DNA of 64,000 bases from Lyophyllum atratum (GCA_014905825.1 JACGCN010000029.1:372001-436000), one strand, 5' to 3'. Positions 11,921 through 24,158 are shown, counted from the first letter of the stretch. Translations and numbers: made by a program. The notes: generated by a model from the sequence alone, not told the origin.

Positions 11921-12537
11921 ATGTCGAATTTTACTTGTTTTATCCTTCTTCGCTACGTATTCGCTGCAATTCGTCCCTTTTTTTATCGTCCCTCTTCTGA
12001 CTCCAGAGAACAGGTGTTTGGATCTTTTTACTGTATATGTCAAGCAGTGAGGAACATTGATCTAACAATATAATACCCATTCAATTCTACTGTTTTATCC
12101 TTATCGCTGTTTACCTCTTCCCTGCAATTTATCAATTTTTACATCGTTTTCCCTCTGAATCTTGTGAGCGATTGTATGTATCTTTTCCATATATATGTCA
12201 AGGTACAGATGGTCCAAGAATAGACCTCGCCCGTAGATTAAACGCCCGATGTTGTACACTCTTCTCGCAGACTCTATCCCGCACCAACCTCTTCAGCACC
12301 TACTGTCCTCGTCCCGTAATACTAATCGCTCTTGCAACAGTCACCGCCACCATTCAATCTGCCAAACACGCAACGTGCCCTGCCACCTCGCATCGATGGA
12401 TCGCATGATCGATTGGCAATTCGGTTCATCCGGGGATGTGGGGAAAGCTATTATATGATGCAATTTAAATAGAGGAGTCGACCCCATCATCCGACTCTTC
12501 ACCCATCTAGTACTACCCATCACCTAGATACCTAACC
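11921..12537. repeat. intergenic with imperfect direct duplication; promoter of DKIG-repeat gene
   Basis: A segment of about 110 bp starting TTTTATCCTT is present twice (about 11938-12046 and 12094-12203) and ends TATATGTCAAG in both copies. The copies are diverged, with many substitutions. Further down, ATTTAAATAG at about 12463 is a candidate TATA element about 75 bp before the next ATG. Confidence 0.5.
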
Positions 12538-13373
12538 ATGGATTTCTTGAAGAAGCTCAACATCAACGACAACGACAAGCCCTCCACCGACACCCACGCC
12601 CACGCCAACCCCACCACCACAGACGCCCCCGCCTCAGGACACCACAGCCTCCTCGACAAGTTCAGCGGCGCGCTCAACCCCGAGGACCAGCATTCCACTC
12701 CTACCGCCCCACCTCCCAATCCTCCGCAGCACGACTCGGTCTTTGATAAGATCGGGGATGCGCTCGGCGGGCACCATGCGCAGACCCAAACCCATACCCC
12801 GCCCGTAGCGGCGCCAGCCAAAGACGAAGGGCTCCTGGATAAGATCCTCGGCTCGCATCATACCTCCCCTCCCCCTCCCCCCGTCGCTGTACACAAAGAC
12901 GAGGGGCTCTTCGATAAGATTGGCAGCGCCCTGAGTCACGGGCACGGGCATGGTACGGAGGCAGGTAAGGTCCCGGTGCTGCCTCCGCCGCCGAGGGAGG
13001 ATCAGGGGCTCCTGGGGCGGCTGGGCGAGGCTGTGGGGCATCATGGGAGGGGGGAGGAGGTGAAGAAGCCGGAGACGCTGGGTGATAAGATTAGTGGGGT
13101 GTTTGGGGGTGGGAGGAAGGGGGAGGAGGAGGAGGGGGGGCTTGATAAAGGTTAGTCTCGGCTCTTCCTTGTTGTGCAGAGAGTTGATGGGGTTGGGTGC
13201 GGTGGTTAGCGATCGATTTTGTGCAGGAGCATGTGTTGAAGGGGGGGCAGCAGAAGGATGAGTCGGTTGTTGAGCAGATGAAGGATAAGCAGATTGCAGC
13301 TGCGATTAAGACGGGGTTTAAGAATGTGACGGGGAAGGAGTTCCCGGAGCATCGTAACAAGGATGGGGAGTAG
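12538..13373 (+). CDS. His/Pro-rich protein with DKIG repeats, conserved in mushrooms, unknown function
   Basis: Exons 12538-13150 and 13210-13373 give 258 aa. The acceptor at 13209 was chosen because it restores LDKAIDFVQEHVLKGGQQ in frame; the next AG downstream leads to an early stop. About six short modules of the form (L/V/F)(L/F)DK(I/F)xxxLGGHH are separated by Pro/Thr/Ala linkers. The C-terminus (VVEQMKDKQIAAAIKTGFK...TGKEFP) is a conserved helix found in many small Agaricomycete proteins of this type. There is no signal peptide or TM segment. The His-rich loops could bind metal. The family has no assigned function that I know of. Confidence 0.7.
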
Positions 13374-13601
13374 GAGAGTTCAGGCCTGCTACTAGCGCCG
13401 AGGGTCTGAGCGAAGTTGAAGAGAGTGTACGATCTTTGGACGGGGATATAACCACATGCGTATTGTACTTGTATTGTAACACTGGAATGCATCTTTCTGT
13501 ACATTACAGGATGGCAAGGTGGATTTACGGTTATATTATACATACAGCAGAAAGTACAGCATTAGGGATAACGATAACGATGCGACAATGAGAGGCCGAG
13601 C

Positions 13602-14312
13602 CTACGAATCAAGCGCGAGGATGGGCACTAGAGTACTGCGGTAGTAGCTCACTGCGAGCAGGCGGATATCAGCCCAACTCGTTCCCTGTGCATTGTCGCG
13701 TCAGCACCCAAGACAAGGAGAGCCAGAACGCGGTAAGAAGACTTACGATGTGGGTATTGGCCTTGAAGAAGCGGTACAAAATCGCCGCGACCTCCTTCGC
13801 CAGCTGCTCGCGCGTGAGCGGGGCGCCAGCCGGATCGGACGTGTGGATGTTCACCGCAGTATGGGGGACCTCAGGCCACTACAACATGAGCGTGAGCGTC
13901 AGTACAGACCCCACGGAAAAACGAAAAAGGTCCTCACATCAATCTCGCAGCGCATGCGGGACCAATGCGCGTGCTCCGCGATGACATGGTCGTGTGGCCG
14001 CTCGAGCTGCATGTGCCCACGCACGATGGATCCGAGGGTTGGGCCGGGGGCGCCGGGGACGGTGAAGCGGATGCTGGGGAAGGACGGCTCGCCCATGTGC
14101 GTGCGGCGCCGGGGGAGGATGAGGCAGCGCCCGGTGCCGGTGGTGGGAGCGGGTCCGTGGGAGGGGATGCGGTACTCGAGGAGGTGGACGACGCCGGGCT
14201 CGAGGATGGCGGGGTCGTTGGAGGGTTGGGTGGGGGGTTTGTAGTGCCGGAGGGGGTTTTTCTCCGAGGTAGGTTGTTGTTGGGGCTGGGGCGCGTAGCG
14301 GTAGTGGGACAT
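13602..14312 (-). CDS. unnamed 196-aa protein, probably conserved in basidiomycetes
   Basis: Three exons, 14312-13938, 13878-13747 and 13685-13602, give 196 aa. A Gln/Pro-rich start is followed by a compact domain with PAILEPGVVHLLEYRIP, HMGEPSFPSIRFTVPGAPGP and LTREQLAKEVAAILYRFF. The last of these is an amphipathic helix typical of a folded C-terminus. There is no signal peptide and no catalytic motif that I recognise. I recall similar proteins annotated as hypothetical in other Agaricomycetes, but cannot name a family. It is divergent from eIF2A. Confidence 0.6.
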
Positions 14313-14996
14313 GGTTGGTTAGGTTGAGGAGATGGTGGTTTTTGGTTTGTGAGGGAGTTGGAGAGACGTGCCGCCAGCTTATATACGTGAGGCGGGTATG
14401 CCACTCTGGCCATGTCAATGCGGAGTCCTGGCCCAAGCATAGTGATCTTTGGGCTTTGCCCGCCAAAGCTGGGAGTGGTCGACCATTGTTCTACGCGGTG
14501 GCTAGAGGTAGCTTTGACTTCCACTGCCCATAGCAAGTGGTTATGGCCAGCATTCGGATGATCCTGGGATGTCGAGCCACTGAACCTAAGATCAACTATG
14601 GTCTGTCATAAGGCCAGCTACCAGAGACGACGCTGTTGAACCACCGGGTCACGTACACGGTGCACTGGGACTTTCGTGCCGACCCATAGGACCAACTGGA
14701 TGTGGGACCCACAAGAGCCGTCGATGGGATCTACATAGCACCGGCAGATCAGGTTCTTAGCGGGAAAGAAGCCAGATAACCGTTTCAGATCGACTGATCG
14801 ACGTCGCAAGAACAGCGAAAAGCCTGCCCTAAGCCGCTTTGGAATTCAACAAGCGACAACAGATGAGGATTGAGCATCATTTGTAGTCGGTCGATTTCTT
14901 TCACCTTTCCTCCATCTCCTCCCCGAAGCATTAGCTTGCTTCTTGCACCCCGAGCCTTGGATCTCTCCCCCCTCTGGTCCTCTCATACACTCCGCA
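14313..14996. other. shared upstream region of the 196-aa gene and eIF2A
   Basis: A 684-bp divergent intergenic region. No RNA gene or repeat is seen. A pyrimidine-rich tract (TTCTTTCACCTTTCCTCC, about 14895-14915) precedes the eIF2A start, as is common for highly expressed basidiomycete genes. Confidence 0.35.
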
Positions 14997-17513
14997 ATGG
15001 CATCCCAAATCTCCCAGCAGTACGCATGTAAGTTTGTAATTTTTTTTTCTTACTAGATGGAACACGTGCCCCTTGTAATCGTCCTGGAGGATCTCGGACG
15101 GGGGCGAGATGCGATGGATTTCGGCGGTTGCAGCCTCATATTCACCTTTATCATTCGAGAAGTGAGCCCGATCCGAAGAACTGACGCCCACCTTTTTTTC
15201 TGCAGTTCGTGCACAAAAATCACTCGGTCTCGTCAATGGTACACCCAACTACGACCTCGTACCAGGCTTTGCAGGCCCCGACGTCCCAGCGCGCACATTC
15301 CACTATAGTGCTGATGGCCGACTTTTCGCTTATGCCTTGCCCACTGTGTGCGTCCTCGTGTCTCTTCCCCGTGCTGATCCGTGTTCGATCCTGACACCGC
15401 CTTCTTCGTAGGGTGCGGATATACCAGGCAGAGGGTGCCCAGCTCCTCCAGGAGCTCCCCCTTCCAAACATCGTCGAGCTCCGCTTCTCCCCCCGCGGAA
15501 CATACATCTCGACCTGGGAACGCCCTGGTATGTCGCACAGACGCCAACCGCATCAGCAGCTTTTCTTACATGACTCTACAGTTAAATTAGAAGACGGCTC
15601 CCAACACAAAAACCTCCGGATCTTCTCTGCCTCCACCGGCGAAGAGCTCACCTCCTTTTCTCAAAAGTCCTTGGAGGGCTGGGACGTCCAGTACACCATC
15701 TCCGAGTCCCACGCCATCCGACTCGTCTCGTCCGAGATCCAGGTGTACCGTCCCGCCGAATGGTCCAAGGGCATTGTGGATAAACTCAAGGTCGAGGGCG
15801 CTACTAGTGTCAATCTCAGCCCGGGGCTGAATCCCTCGGTTGCGGTTTTTGTGGCCGAGAAAAAGGTGCGTCAAGGCGTGCTATTAATATACCTGCAGTT
15901 TTTAACCCCTTTTCATAGGGTGCTCCCGCTAGCATCAAGATCTATGGGCTCCTGACCCTCGCTGGTGCCCCGACGTGCCAGAAGTCGTTCTTCAAGGCTG
16001 ATCGTGCGCAGATCAAGTGGAACACGCTTGGGACGCAGGTGTTGCTGCTGACTCAGACCGAGGTCGATAATACTAACAAGAGCTATTATGGAGAGACTGG
16101 CATGTACCTGCTGAGTGCTGCCGGAAACTTCGACTGCCGCATCACCCTCGATAAGGATGGACCCATCCACGACTTTGCCTGGAGCCCGAACTCGAAAGAG
16201 TTCGGAGTGGTTTATGGATGTGCGTCCCCACTACTTTTTTTCATCTGCGGCACGTCGCTGACGTTTGTTCCCCAGATATGCCAGCCAAGACCATGATCTT
16301 CGACCAGCGTGTCCGTACCCTGCACGACTTCGGCGCCTCCCCCGTCAACACCATCTCCTTCAACCCCCAAGGCCGCCTCCTGCTCCTAGCGGGCTTCGGT
16401 AACCTCGCCGGGAAGATCGACGTCATCGACCGCCGCACCCTCCGCAAAGTCTGCACCATCGACGCCCCCAACACCTCCCACTGCGAATGGTCCCCCGACG
16501 GCCGCTTCATCCTCACCGCCACCCTCTCCCCGCGCCTCCGCGTCGACAACGGCGTCAAGATCTGGCACTGCTCCGGCCCGCTCCTCCACGCCCAAGCCAC
16601 CGAGGAGCTCTACCAGGTCTCGTGGCGCCCCAGCCCCGTCGACGCCGTGCAGCCCTTTGGACAGCACGTGCCGCAGGCGCCGCCGCCCAGCGAGAGCGTG
16701 CGGAACCTCGCGGCGGTGCAGAAGCCCGCGCCGTCCAAGCCGGCCGGGGCGTACCGGCCTCCTGGGGCAAGGGGCTTGGCGACGCCTGCGCATTTTAAGA
16801 GGGAGGACGAGGGGGGCGCGATGCGGGTGCCGACGAATGGGGCTGCGACGCCGCCGAGGGTGTTCAATAATAGGAGCCCGCACCCGCCTGGTGCGGCCCC
16901 GCCTAATGGGCACCCGCACCAGCACCAGGGGCAGGGGCAGGGGCAGTATGGCCCGCAGAATGGGGGTGGTGGGTATTATGGACGGGATGGAGGAAGGGAT
17001 GGGGGACGGAGGCAGGTGCCTGGGGCGCCGCATCAGCATGGGCATGGTGCGTCGCCGGGGCCTGGGGGGGTAGGTCCGGATGGGGACAAGAAGGGGATGA
17101 GGAAGAGGAAGGGGGGGAAGAAGGATGGGCCGCAGGGGCCGGGCGGGCAGGAGGTTGCGGTGGAGAGTGCGCAGGTTAGTGGGGCGACTACGCCGGTGGT
17201 GGTGCAGGAGCTGGTGGTGAATGTGGAGGTGGCGGAGCCGGTTACGCCTGGTTTGGATAGCGGGATGCTGGATCCGGTTGCGAAGAAGGCGCGGAACCTT
17301 AATAAGAAGGTACGTCCATCTCTCTCGTTTGGTTTTCTGTGGTGGTGAGATGTGCTGACGGTTTCGCTTTTTATTTTGTAGCTCAAGGCTATAGATGAGC
17401 TCAAGGAGAAGGCGAGAAGGGGCGAGCGGCTTGAGGCGACGCAGCTCCGAAAAATGGAGGGCGAGGCGGAGATTAGGAAGGAGCTTTCTGGGCTGGGTGT
17501 CACGTCGCCCTGA
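14997..17513 (+). CDS. eukaryotic translation initiation factor 2A
   Basis: Seven exons (14997-15027, 15206-15347, 15412-15527, 15582-15865, 15919-16219, 16276-17309, 17382-17513) give 679 aa. The start reads QQYAFRAQKSLGLVNG, and RLFAYALPTVVRIYQAEG and STWERPVKLEDG are hallmark eIF2A strings. They open a WD40-like propeller of about 400 residues (DFAWSPNSKEFGVVYG, GRLLLLAGFGNLAGKIDV). A Pro/Gly/Gln-rich linker and basic stretches follow, and the C-terminus is a helix (LKAIDELKEKARRGERLEATQ). eIF2A delivers initiator or leucyl tRNA to ribosomes in a GTP-independent way on some mRNAs. The short first exon fits the family. The G-rich 3' half creates long antisense open frames that are not genes. 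Confidence 0.9.
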
Positions 17514-17930
17514 TTGTGTTCTTTTCTTATGAGGACCTTTACACGTACACGTACATGCTGTCATATGCACTGGTAGGCAGGGGGAAACGTAATCCCCCAC
17601 CCCCTCTATGTTTGACGCTGGTTGTGTGTTTTAGGTTCTGGTCTGCTGGCGTCGTCTCTACGCTGTCGATTTGTCCCCCATGTTGGTACATGTTATGTTA
17701 TGCACATAGAAGGTTTTTTTTAGTGGGTTGTTGGGTCGTGGATGTGTGTGTCGGTGTCGAGAGATGCGGTGATGTTCTGCGCACGATCAATGTCAATGTG
17801 CCGGTTATGCAGGGCCGTGTCGGTTCACAACGAGGGGTTCTACCTCAAGACACCGCCCTCTCGACACCGCTCTTTCGTCAAACCCATGGCGCAATTAGTA
17901 TGTACGGTTTACTTGCATGCTTTATGAAGT
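17514..17930. other. 3' intergenic, eIF2A / TPR protein 2 (convergent)
   Basis: No gene or RNA is supported. Both neighbours end here, so this should hold two polyadenylation regions. Confidence 0.5.
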
Positions 17931-20102
17931 CTAATGCCACGAGATATCTACCTTGCCTACCGGGATCGTCTCAGCAGTAATGGGGTTTGTCTTAAAATTG
18001 AGCAATGCTTCAAGCTTTGCATGTCGTTCAGGGAAATCGGGATGATCCAGAGGGGTGCCGTCCCGGGCAGATTGTAAGTACCTCAGGGCAGCGTCGAAGT
18101 CAGCTGGGGTACCGAACCTGTTAAAACGAACGGCGTAGGACTCTGCCAGCTCTGCCTCGCGCTCCGCGCGCTCTAGGTGATCTGAAGGGGTGTTATCAAC
18201 CGCAGCCTTCCTATAGAGAAGTGCGGCCTCGAGATCATCTGGCACACCGGAATCCAGACACCGCTCGTGATATGCTTCCCCCAGAGCAGACTGCGATTTC
18301 AGGAGATGTGGATGACCAGGGGGTGTTCCATCCACAGCACGTTGTGCGTATTGGAGAGCAGGTTCGAGGTGATCCTTTTCGCCAAGCTTATGCCAGCACA
18401 CATGTATCTGTGATAGGCGGCGCTGACGAGTCTCAAGCTCTGGGTGACCTTCTGGTGTGTTATCATGGGCAACTTTCGCATAGCGGAAAGCATCTTCAAG
18501 ATCGCTTATGGCACCCATTCGCTTGAAGGCATGCATATAGACATATGCGAGGGATGATTGGTGGTCTGGAAGGTCTGCGTGGTCGCTGGGGGTTGCGTCC
18601 ACAGCTCCTTTGACGAGGGTAATAGCCGCCTGGTAATCGTCCCGTACCCCAAGTCTGAGGAAGCGATCCATATGTGACAGACCCAGATTCATTTGACGCC
18701 AAACTGTATCTGGATCACCTGCGGAGGTGGCGTCCAACGCAGTTTTATCTAATTGTAGGGCAGCATCCAAGTCGCTAAGATCTCCATATCGCAGATAACG
18801 GTCGGTATGACATGATGAAAGGGCGGCCTGGCGGTCTGAGAGGCAAGGATGATCCCTTGGTGTAGAGGCTAAGGCGGCTTTCTTGTAGAAGAAAGCTGCG
18901 TCAAGGTCATCGGAGATTTCGAGTCTTTGGTAACGAAGTGTATATACCGCTCCGAGACCTGCTTGTTCAAGTTGGCGAGCGAAATCAGGGACCAGCCAGG
19001 GCAGCTTTACGGTAATGGATAGCTGCCTCAAGATCGTCAAGAGAATCAAGTCTCTGGAAGCGGTCGACATATGTTTCTGCTAAGTTTGCTTGACGGTTGG
19101 GTAGCTCGGAATGGCCTAGAGGTGTGGCATCGAGGACTTCTTTATTGAGCTTCAGGGCAACATCGAGGTCTTCTAAGTTCCCAAGCCGCAGGAAGCGTCG
19201 TTTACGCACTGCGGCTAGATCGGTCATTCGATAGAGCAAATGAGAATGATCTGCAGGGGTAGCGTCGACAGCTGCTTGATAATACTTCACAGCAGCTTGG
19301 AGATCGTCGACGGTACCAAATCTCTCGTAAAATTCGAACAATGCACCACCTAACTTCCCCTGATAGCTCGGGTGATCCGGATGGTTGGCGGGGGTACCAC
19401 TGAGGGCAGCCTCTCCGTAGCTGAGAGACGTCTGAAGGTCGACCAATTCACCGAGTCGGCAATAACGTTCGAGGAAAAAAGTGCCCATTCGACTCTGGAC
19501 GTCTGGCCAATATTCGTCATCGTGGGGTGTATTCCTCTCAACAGCTTTCATAAGATTCAAAGCGGTCTCCAGATCCTTGAGTGAGTCTAGTCTCCGGTAA
19601 CAATTGGCGTGGACCTCGGCTAGCGACACTTGACGATCCAGAAATATCCCGCCATCCGGAAATGTCGCATCGACTGCAGCCTCGGAGTACATAACAGCCA
19701 TCTTTAGATCTTCAAGACTGCTAGTACTCTCGAATAGGGAATGGTATTTGTCACCGACTTCGGAGAGCTCCCATCCAAGGTCACCGTGCCCCAGTGGGCG
19801 GTCTACGATGGTAGCCATCAGGGGAACAAGCTCGCTGGATAGTTGGGAGTGCGGATCATCGTTGGTTTGAGCAGCTTTCTAGAGGCCAGTGAGTTGCATG
19901 CTTTCGTGCCTTTCTGAGATAGTACTCGCTGTAGAGTCTGGAGTGCTCGACTCTCCATCATGTGTTGCCAGACCGGCGCCTGTGGTCGCATTATTGCCCT
20001 GGGTGCTATGGCAGGATAGAGTCAGCGAATCCTATTGGTTTAAATCAACAAATACCTGTTATCAAAGGTACTTCCATCAATGTCGTCCGCAATCGTAGCC
20101 AT
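17931..20102 (-). CDS. TPR-array protein 2 (reading frame disrupted near 18985)
   Basis: N-terminal exons 20102-20056 and 20005-19926, then 19874 onward in one frame to a TGA at 18985-18987. The array continues in another frame from there to the stop at 17931. Its units are the same TP-x-HP...RQ...RF-x-RLG...DLDAAL modules as in TPR proteins 1 and 3, and again no CHAT, NACHT or other effector domain is present. At the break the paralogues have 8 more bases, so an 8-bp deletion is the simplest reading. A 52-nt GTAAAG...GCAG intron (19010-18959) could also rejoin the frames, but it would remove residues conserved in the paralogues. The third acceptor (GAAAG) is weak. This may be a pseudogene or a gene with a recent frameshift. 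Confidence 0.65.
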
Positions 20103-20691
20103 TGCTGAGTGAGTACTCCGTAGTATGCAGTCCGAGCATGCCAGTGAGATTCCCAAAGAAATTGATCCTCCGAGTCGCCTCCGGGATCCGAGGCTCCGCC
20201 GTTACTTAGGCGCTGACGCGGGCCGTCGGGACTTCAAATTGCCAAGTCAGGTTACGGTGCCACTGCCACGCAATCGCGCTGATGATTGATCTCAAAAACC
20301 TCTGATAAGGCCTTGCCAGACCCACCTCCCTCCCACGTACTGTGCCAAAATCTGCCAATTTTCATCCTTTCCTGAGGAGATAGAGAGCGGCTAGAAGCAG
20401 ACATGTTCGGAAGCATGATTTTTGCAACGTTAGAAATTAGTGTTTGTAGCAAAGGTAGGTGATCCGAGTCAGCTGAACAATTACGGTAGGTAAAACCGGG
20501 ATCTATCATTCAGAAACCCCTGCAGATGTACAAAGTTCATTGTACTCGAGTATAAGTCTAAACATTCCTTCATTTCAAAGAGCCACCTTACGCAAAAACG
20601 ATATTGTATCTCGTCACCATCTATGTGAGTATACGTATTCTGATGGAATGCCCTCAAGTATGAAGTACCAGATCCGATAGCAGTACACGGC
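20103..20691. other. intergenic between TPR proteins 2 and 3
   Basis: The small open frame at 20252-20509 (minus) has no recognisable features. No repeat or RNA gene is seen. Confidence 0.45.
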
Positions 20692-23010
20692 TCAATAAGA
20701 CGGCGCAGGCAGTATATGGAGCCATGAATCTAGGTGATTTCTATGATAATGGGGTTGGAGTAATGCTCTAAGCTTCGATTCTCGCTCGGGAAGATCTCGA
20801 TGATTGAAAGGGGTGTTATCTCGTCCATACTGGCTGTAGCGCACAGCGGCATCGAAGTCATCTGGTTCGCCGAACCTTTCGAAGCGAGCACTGTAGGATT
20901 GCGCTAGTTCTGACTGATACTTGGGAAGATCCGGATGGCCTAGAGGCGTATTATCCATCGCAGTTTTTCTGTAGAAGAACGCAGCCTCAAGGTCTTCGAG
21001 GATTGCAGATTTGAGAAAACGCTGATGATGTGCCTCTGCTACGACAGCGTAATATTCGGGGAGACGTGGGCCACTAGCGGGTATGCTCCCCATTGCGGTA
21101 GTGGCCAGATTTAAAGCAGCTTCAAGGTCTTCAGAAGCATTGGATATTTTGTAGTGATTGAGATATGAGACCGCACCATTCAGCTGAATGTGAGGTAAGG
21201 CTAGGTGACCAGCAGGCGTGTTTTCGATAGCAGCCAGGGATAAACAAAGTGAGGTTTCAAGGTGATCCTTTCCACCTAGTTTTTGGTACCAAAGACCGTG
21301 TACTTCAGACAAGAGACGCTGTCGACCTGGTAGGTTTGGATGCTCTATAGGAGTGCTCTCAAGAGCAGATTTCGCAAGTATGAAAGCATTTTCAAGATCG
21401 GGTAATGCATCCTCTCGCTTAAAGCAATGGAGATAGCAGTCTGCTAGGTTTGACTGATAATGTGGCAGGTCCGCGTGATCGTTAGGTATGTTATCCACCG
21501 TTTTCTTTAATAGGCTGAGAGCTGCCTCAAGATCATGTGTGATCCCAAGTCTTTCGTAGCGATCCACATATGAGACCGCCAGATTGTCTTGAAGGCAAGG
21601 TATGAGTGGATCACCCACAGGCGTATTGTCCAGGGCAGCTCCACTCAACCGTAAGGCTGCATTCATGTCGTCCAAGTCGCCAAACCTCAAGTAACGGACT
21701 CTGTATGATGTTGCAAGAGAGGCCTGACGGGCTGCAAGGCTGGGATGACCAATAGGCGTCGCATTTACAGCCGCTTTCTTGTGGAATAGAGCCACTTCGA
21801 GGTCATCTAGGCACTGAAACCTTTGATACCGTAGTGCGTATGCACACCCTAGGCCATGTTGTTGGTGAGCGGAGTCAAGATGACGTTGAAGCGGGCCATC
21901 CATTGCAGCTTGACGGTAATGGATGTCTGCTTCGAGATCATGAAGTGTGCCAAGTCGCTGGAAGCGTACACTGTGCACGACTGCCAAACTTCCTAGGCGC
22001 GCTGGCAATTCAGGATCGCCAGGGGGCGTGGCGTATAAAATAGCTTTTTCAAGGCTGAGAGCGGCGTCTAAGTCATCAAGATATCCGAGCCGCTCGAAGC
22101 GGCCGATGTAGGCTAGAGCTAAATTCTCTTGTCGGTCAAGCAAGCAGGGATGATCTGCAGGTGTGCTGTCAATAGACAGTTTGAAAAGTTTCAAAGCAGC
22201 CTCAAGGTCTTCTATGGCACCAAGTCTTTGGTGGAATTCAAATAAGACCGAAGCCAACTGATCCAGAAGATCTGGGTATTTGGGTGAATCGGGCGACGTA
22301 GCGCTGAGAGCGACCTCACTGAATGCAAGGGATTTTTGTAGGTCATTCAATGTACCAAGGCGTCGATAGCGGATAAGGTGGTAGTGGCCTAGTCGTGTCT
22401 GGATATCAGGCCAACTGGCATCACTCAGGGGTGTTTGATCCAGAACCGCGTTCGTAACTTTCAGAGCGTCTTCAAGGTCCTCAAACGAGTCGAATCGTCT
22501 GAAACGAGAGACATACACCTTTGCCAGAGCGACTTGGCGATCCAAGAAAGATGGTCTATCATCAGGAGCCGTCCCACTGACGGCAGCCTCCTGGTATATC
22601 ATCGCCATCTTGAGATCCTCCAGATTATCCATATTGTCGTATCGAGCATGGTATTTACGTCCGAGTCTGTCGAGGACCCACGCAAGATCAGGGTCACCTA
22701 ATGGCATTATTTCTGCAGCTATATTCCTCTCGAGAACGATGTCTTGGGACAATTGTGAACTAATCGCATCGATAGGCCGAAATGCTGCCTAAGAGTAACG
22801 ATCTACTGAGTATCATTCTCTGAAATTACCACAGGACTCTCACCGTCTCTCTGGGATGCGCTTGATCTTGGCCTGCCGGCGAGCTATCATTACCGGAAGT
22901 GTTACTGTGCATTTGTGGGGTAAACAAAGTTCTTGGCTTGAGCTTATCAGAGTTAAATCTCACCTTTCGAACTGATTGTTTGCATGCGTAGCTTCCGAGT
23001 TCGCTGCCAT
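20692..23010 (-). CDS. TPR-array protein 3 (no effector domain)
   Basis: Exons 23010-22964, 22904-22844 and 22788-20692 give 734 aa with intact phases. The polar N-terminal 65 residues differ between paralogues. From PLGDPDLAW onward the whole protein is TPR-like units of about 49 residues (DNTPxGHPxLP linker, RQ-x-SLA-x-SY helix, RY-x-RFGDLDD turn, AAL-helix). I count about thirteen. There is no membrane segment and no catalytic domain. It is head-to-tail with TPR protein 2 and followed by the GNAT pair on the same strand. The intron-exon plan of the N-terminus matches that of TPR protein 2, which supports local duplication. Confidence 0.85.
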
Positions 23011-23223
23011 TTCGAAATGTGAGCGGATGTCGATGATGGCTGATGATGGGAGTTGAAAAGAAAAAGATGTTCATCGAGTTCCAACGAGAAGGTCAGGTGA
23101 CAAGCATCTAACTCAGCAGAGCGTACGATAACATCCGTATCGTTCATCCCGTAAACGTAGGCGTAATTACAGATGTGGACATAACGCGTCTCGAAGCCAT
23201 GGCCTGCGGAGACCCACCTTACT

Positions 23224-24158
23224 TCAAGTTGGTATCAAGTCGAGACGGAAATTTAATACGGCAAATTTGATCAACCCAAATCTGACCCGAACGTACTCCT
23301 GCGCCTGCACCCATCCATGCTTCTTATACATGTCGATTGCAGGCCGCTGGAATTCGGTCGTCCCCAGCCAAACTGTTGGTAAGCGGTTCTTCTTAGCATG
23401 AGCGATAAGAGTCGTGACAAGCAGACCGGCGATCCCCATTCCTCGATAGTGCGGCAAAACGGCCATGCGTCGCAGCTCCCCACGGATGATACCGTCCTTC
23501 TTCTGGCAGTCTAAAAATTTTGGTGTCTGCATTAGTATATGGAAAGGGTTGACAAGATAGACTCGTACCAAGACCGATGCACCCGACGATTTCGGTACCC
23601 TTGCCATCTCTCGAAACGCATTCAACGACCCAGAATGCGCTCGGTCCCGACGCTGCGAAATCTTCGCGAGAAGGGCTAGTGGGCTCCAACCCATAGTATG
23701 TCGCGATATTGGCGAGATCTTCGCGCAGCGCGTTGAGGCAGTAGTCGATGAACCAGCGGGACATCATACGGCGGTTTCTTAAGAATAGGCTAGTGATGCC
23801 TACCATTAACACGGCACCGAGGGCTCTGTGCTTCGGAGACAGGGTGAATAGAGCGATGCCTATAGCGATGAAGATGTAGCAGATATATGACTCGAGATTG
23901 AAAAGAGTCTTGGTCATAGCCAGGCGTCGAGGTGATCCGGCTGTAGAAGAAGCAAGGAGCAACGGCAACTAGTCAGTGAATTTCTCGATGGGACGTTGGT
24001 TATTACGCACGACCATTCGCCATCGCCAGCATGAAGAGTTCCCGTACTTGGGGTGCGTCCACTGGTCGGAAATATCTGATCTGGATTCCATGTTTCGTCA
24101 CCACTGGGTCGGACTTGGAGGTTGTATTTGGTACTATGGGATGAGAGAGTGATTTCAT
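23224..24158 (-). CDS. membrane-anchored GNAT N-acetyltransferase A
   Basis: Exons 24158-24011, 23940-23569 and 23510-23224 give 268 aa. An N-terminal segment (IQIRYFRPVDAPQVRELFM) opens the GNAT fold. A hydrophobic hairpin of about 45 residues (around CYIFIAIGIALF and ALGAVLMVGITSLFL) is inserted after helix 1, as in NAT8-like membrane acetyltransferases. Motif A is present: ELRRMAVLPHYRGMGIAGLL supplies the acetyl-CoA pyrophosphate loop (R-x-x-G-x-G/A). The tail has AIDMYKKHGWV, the usual GNAT end. It should acetylate an amine of a small molecule or protein at a membrane; the substrate is unknown. It is a tandem paralogue of the gene at 24.7-25.7 kb with the same intron positions. Confidence 0.8.

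Noticed and set aside
16386..17600. Long minus-strand open frame of 404 codons over eIF2A
   Set aside because: It is antisense to well-supported eIF2A exons. The frame stays open because of GC-rich codons, and its translation is an Arg/Pro/Leu-biased shadow.
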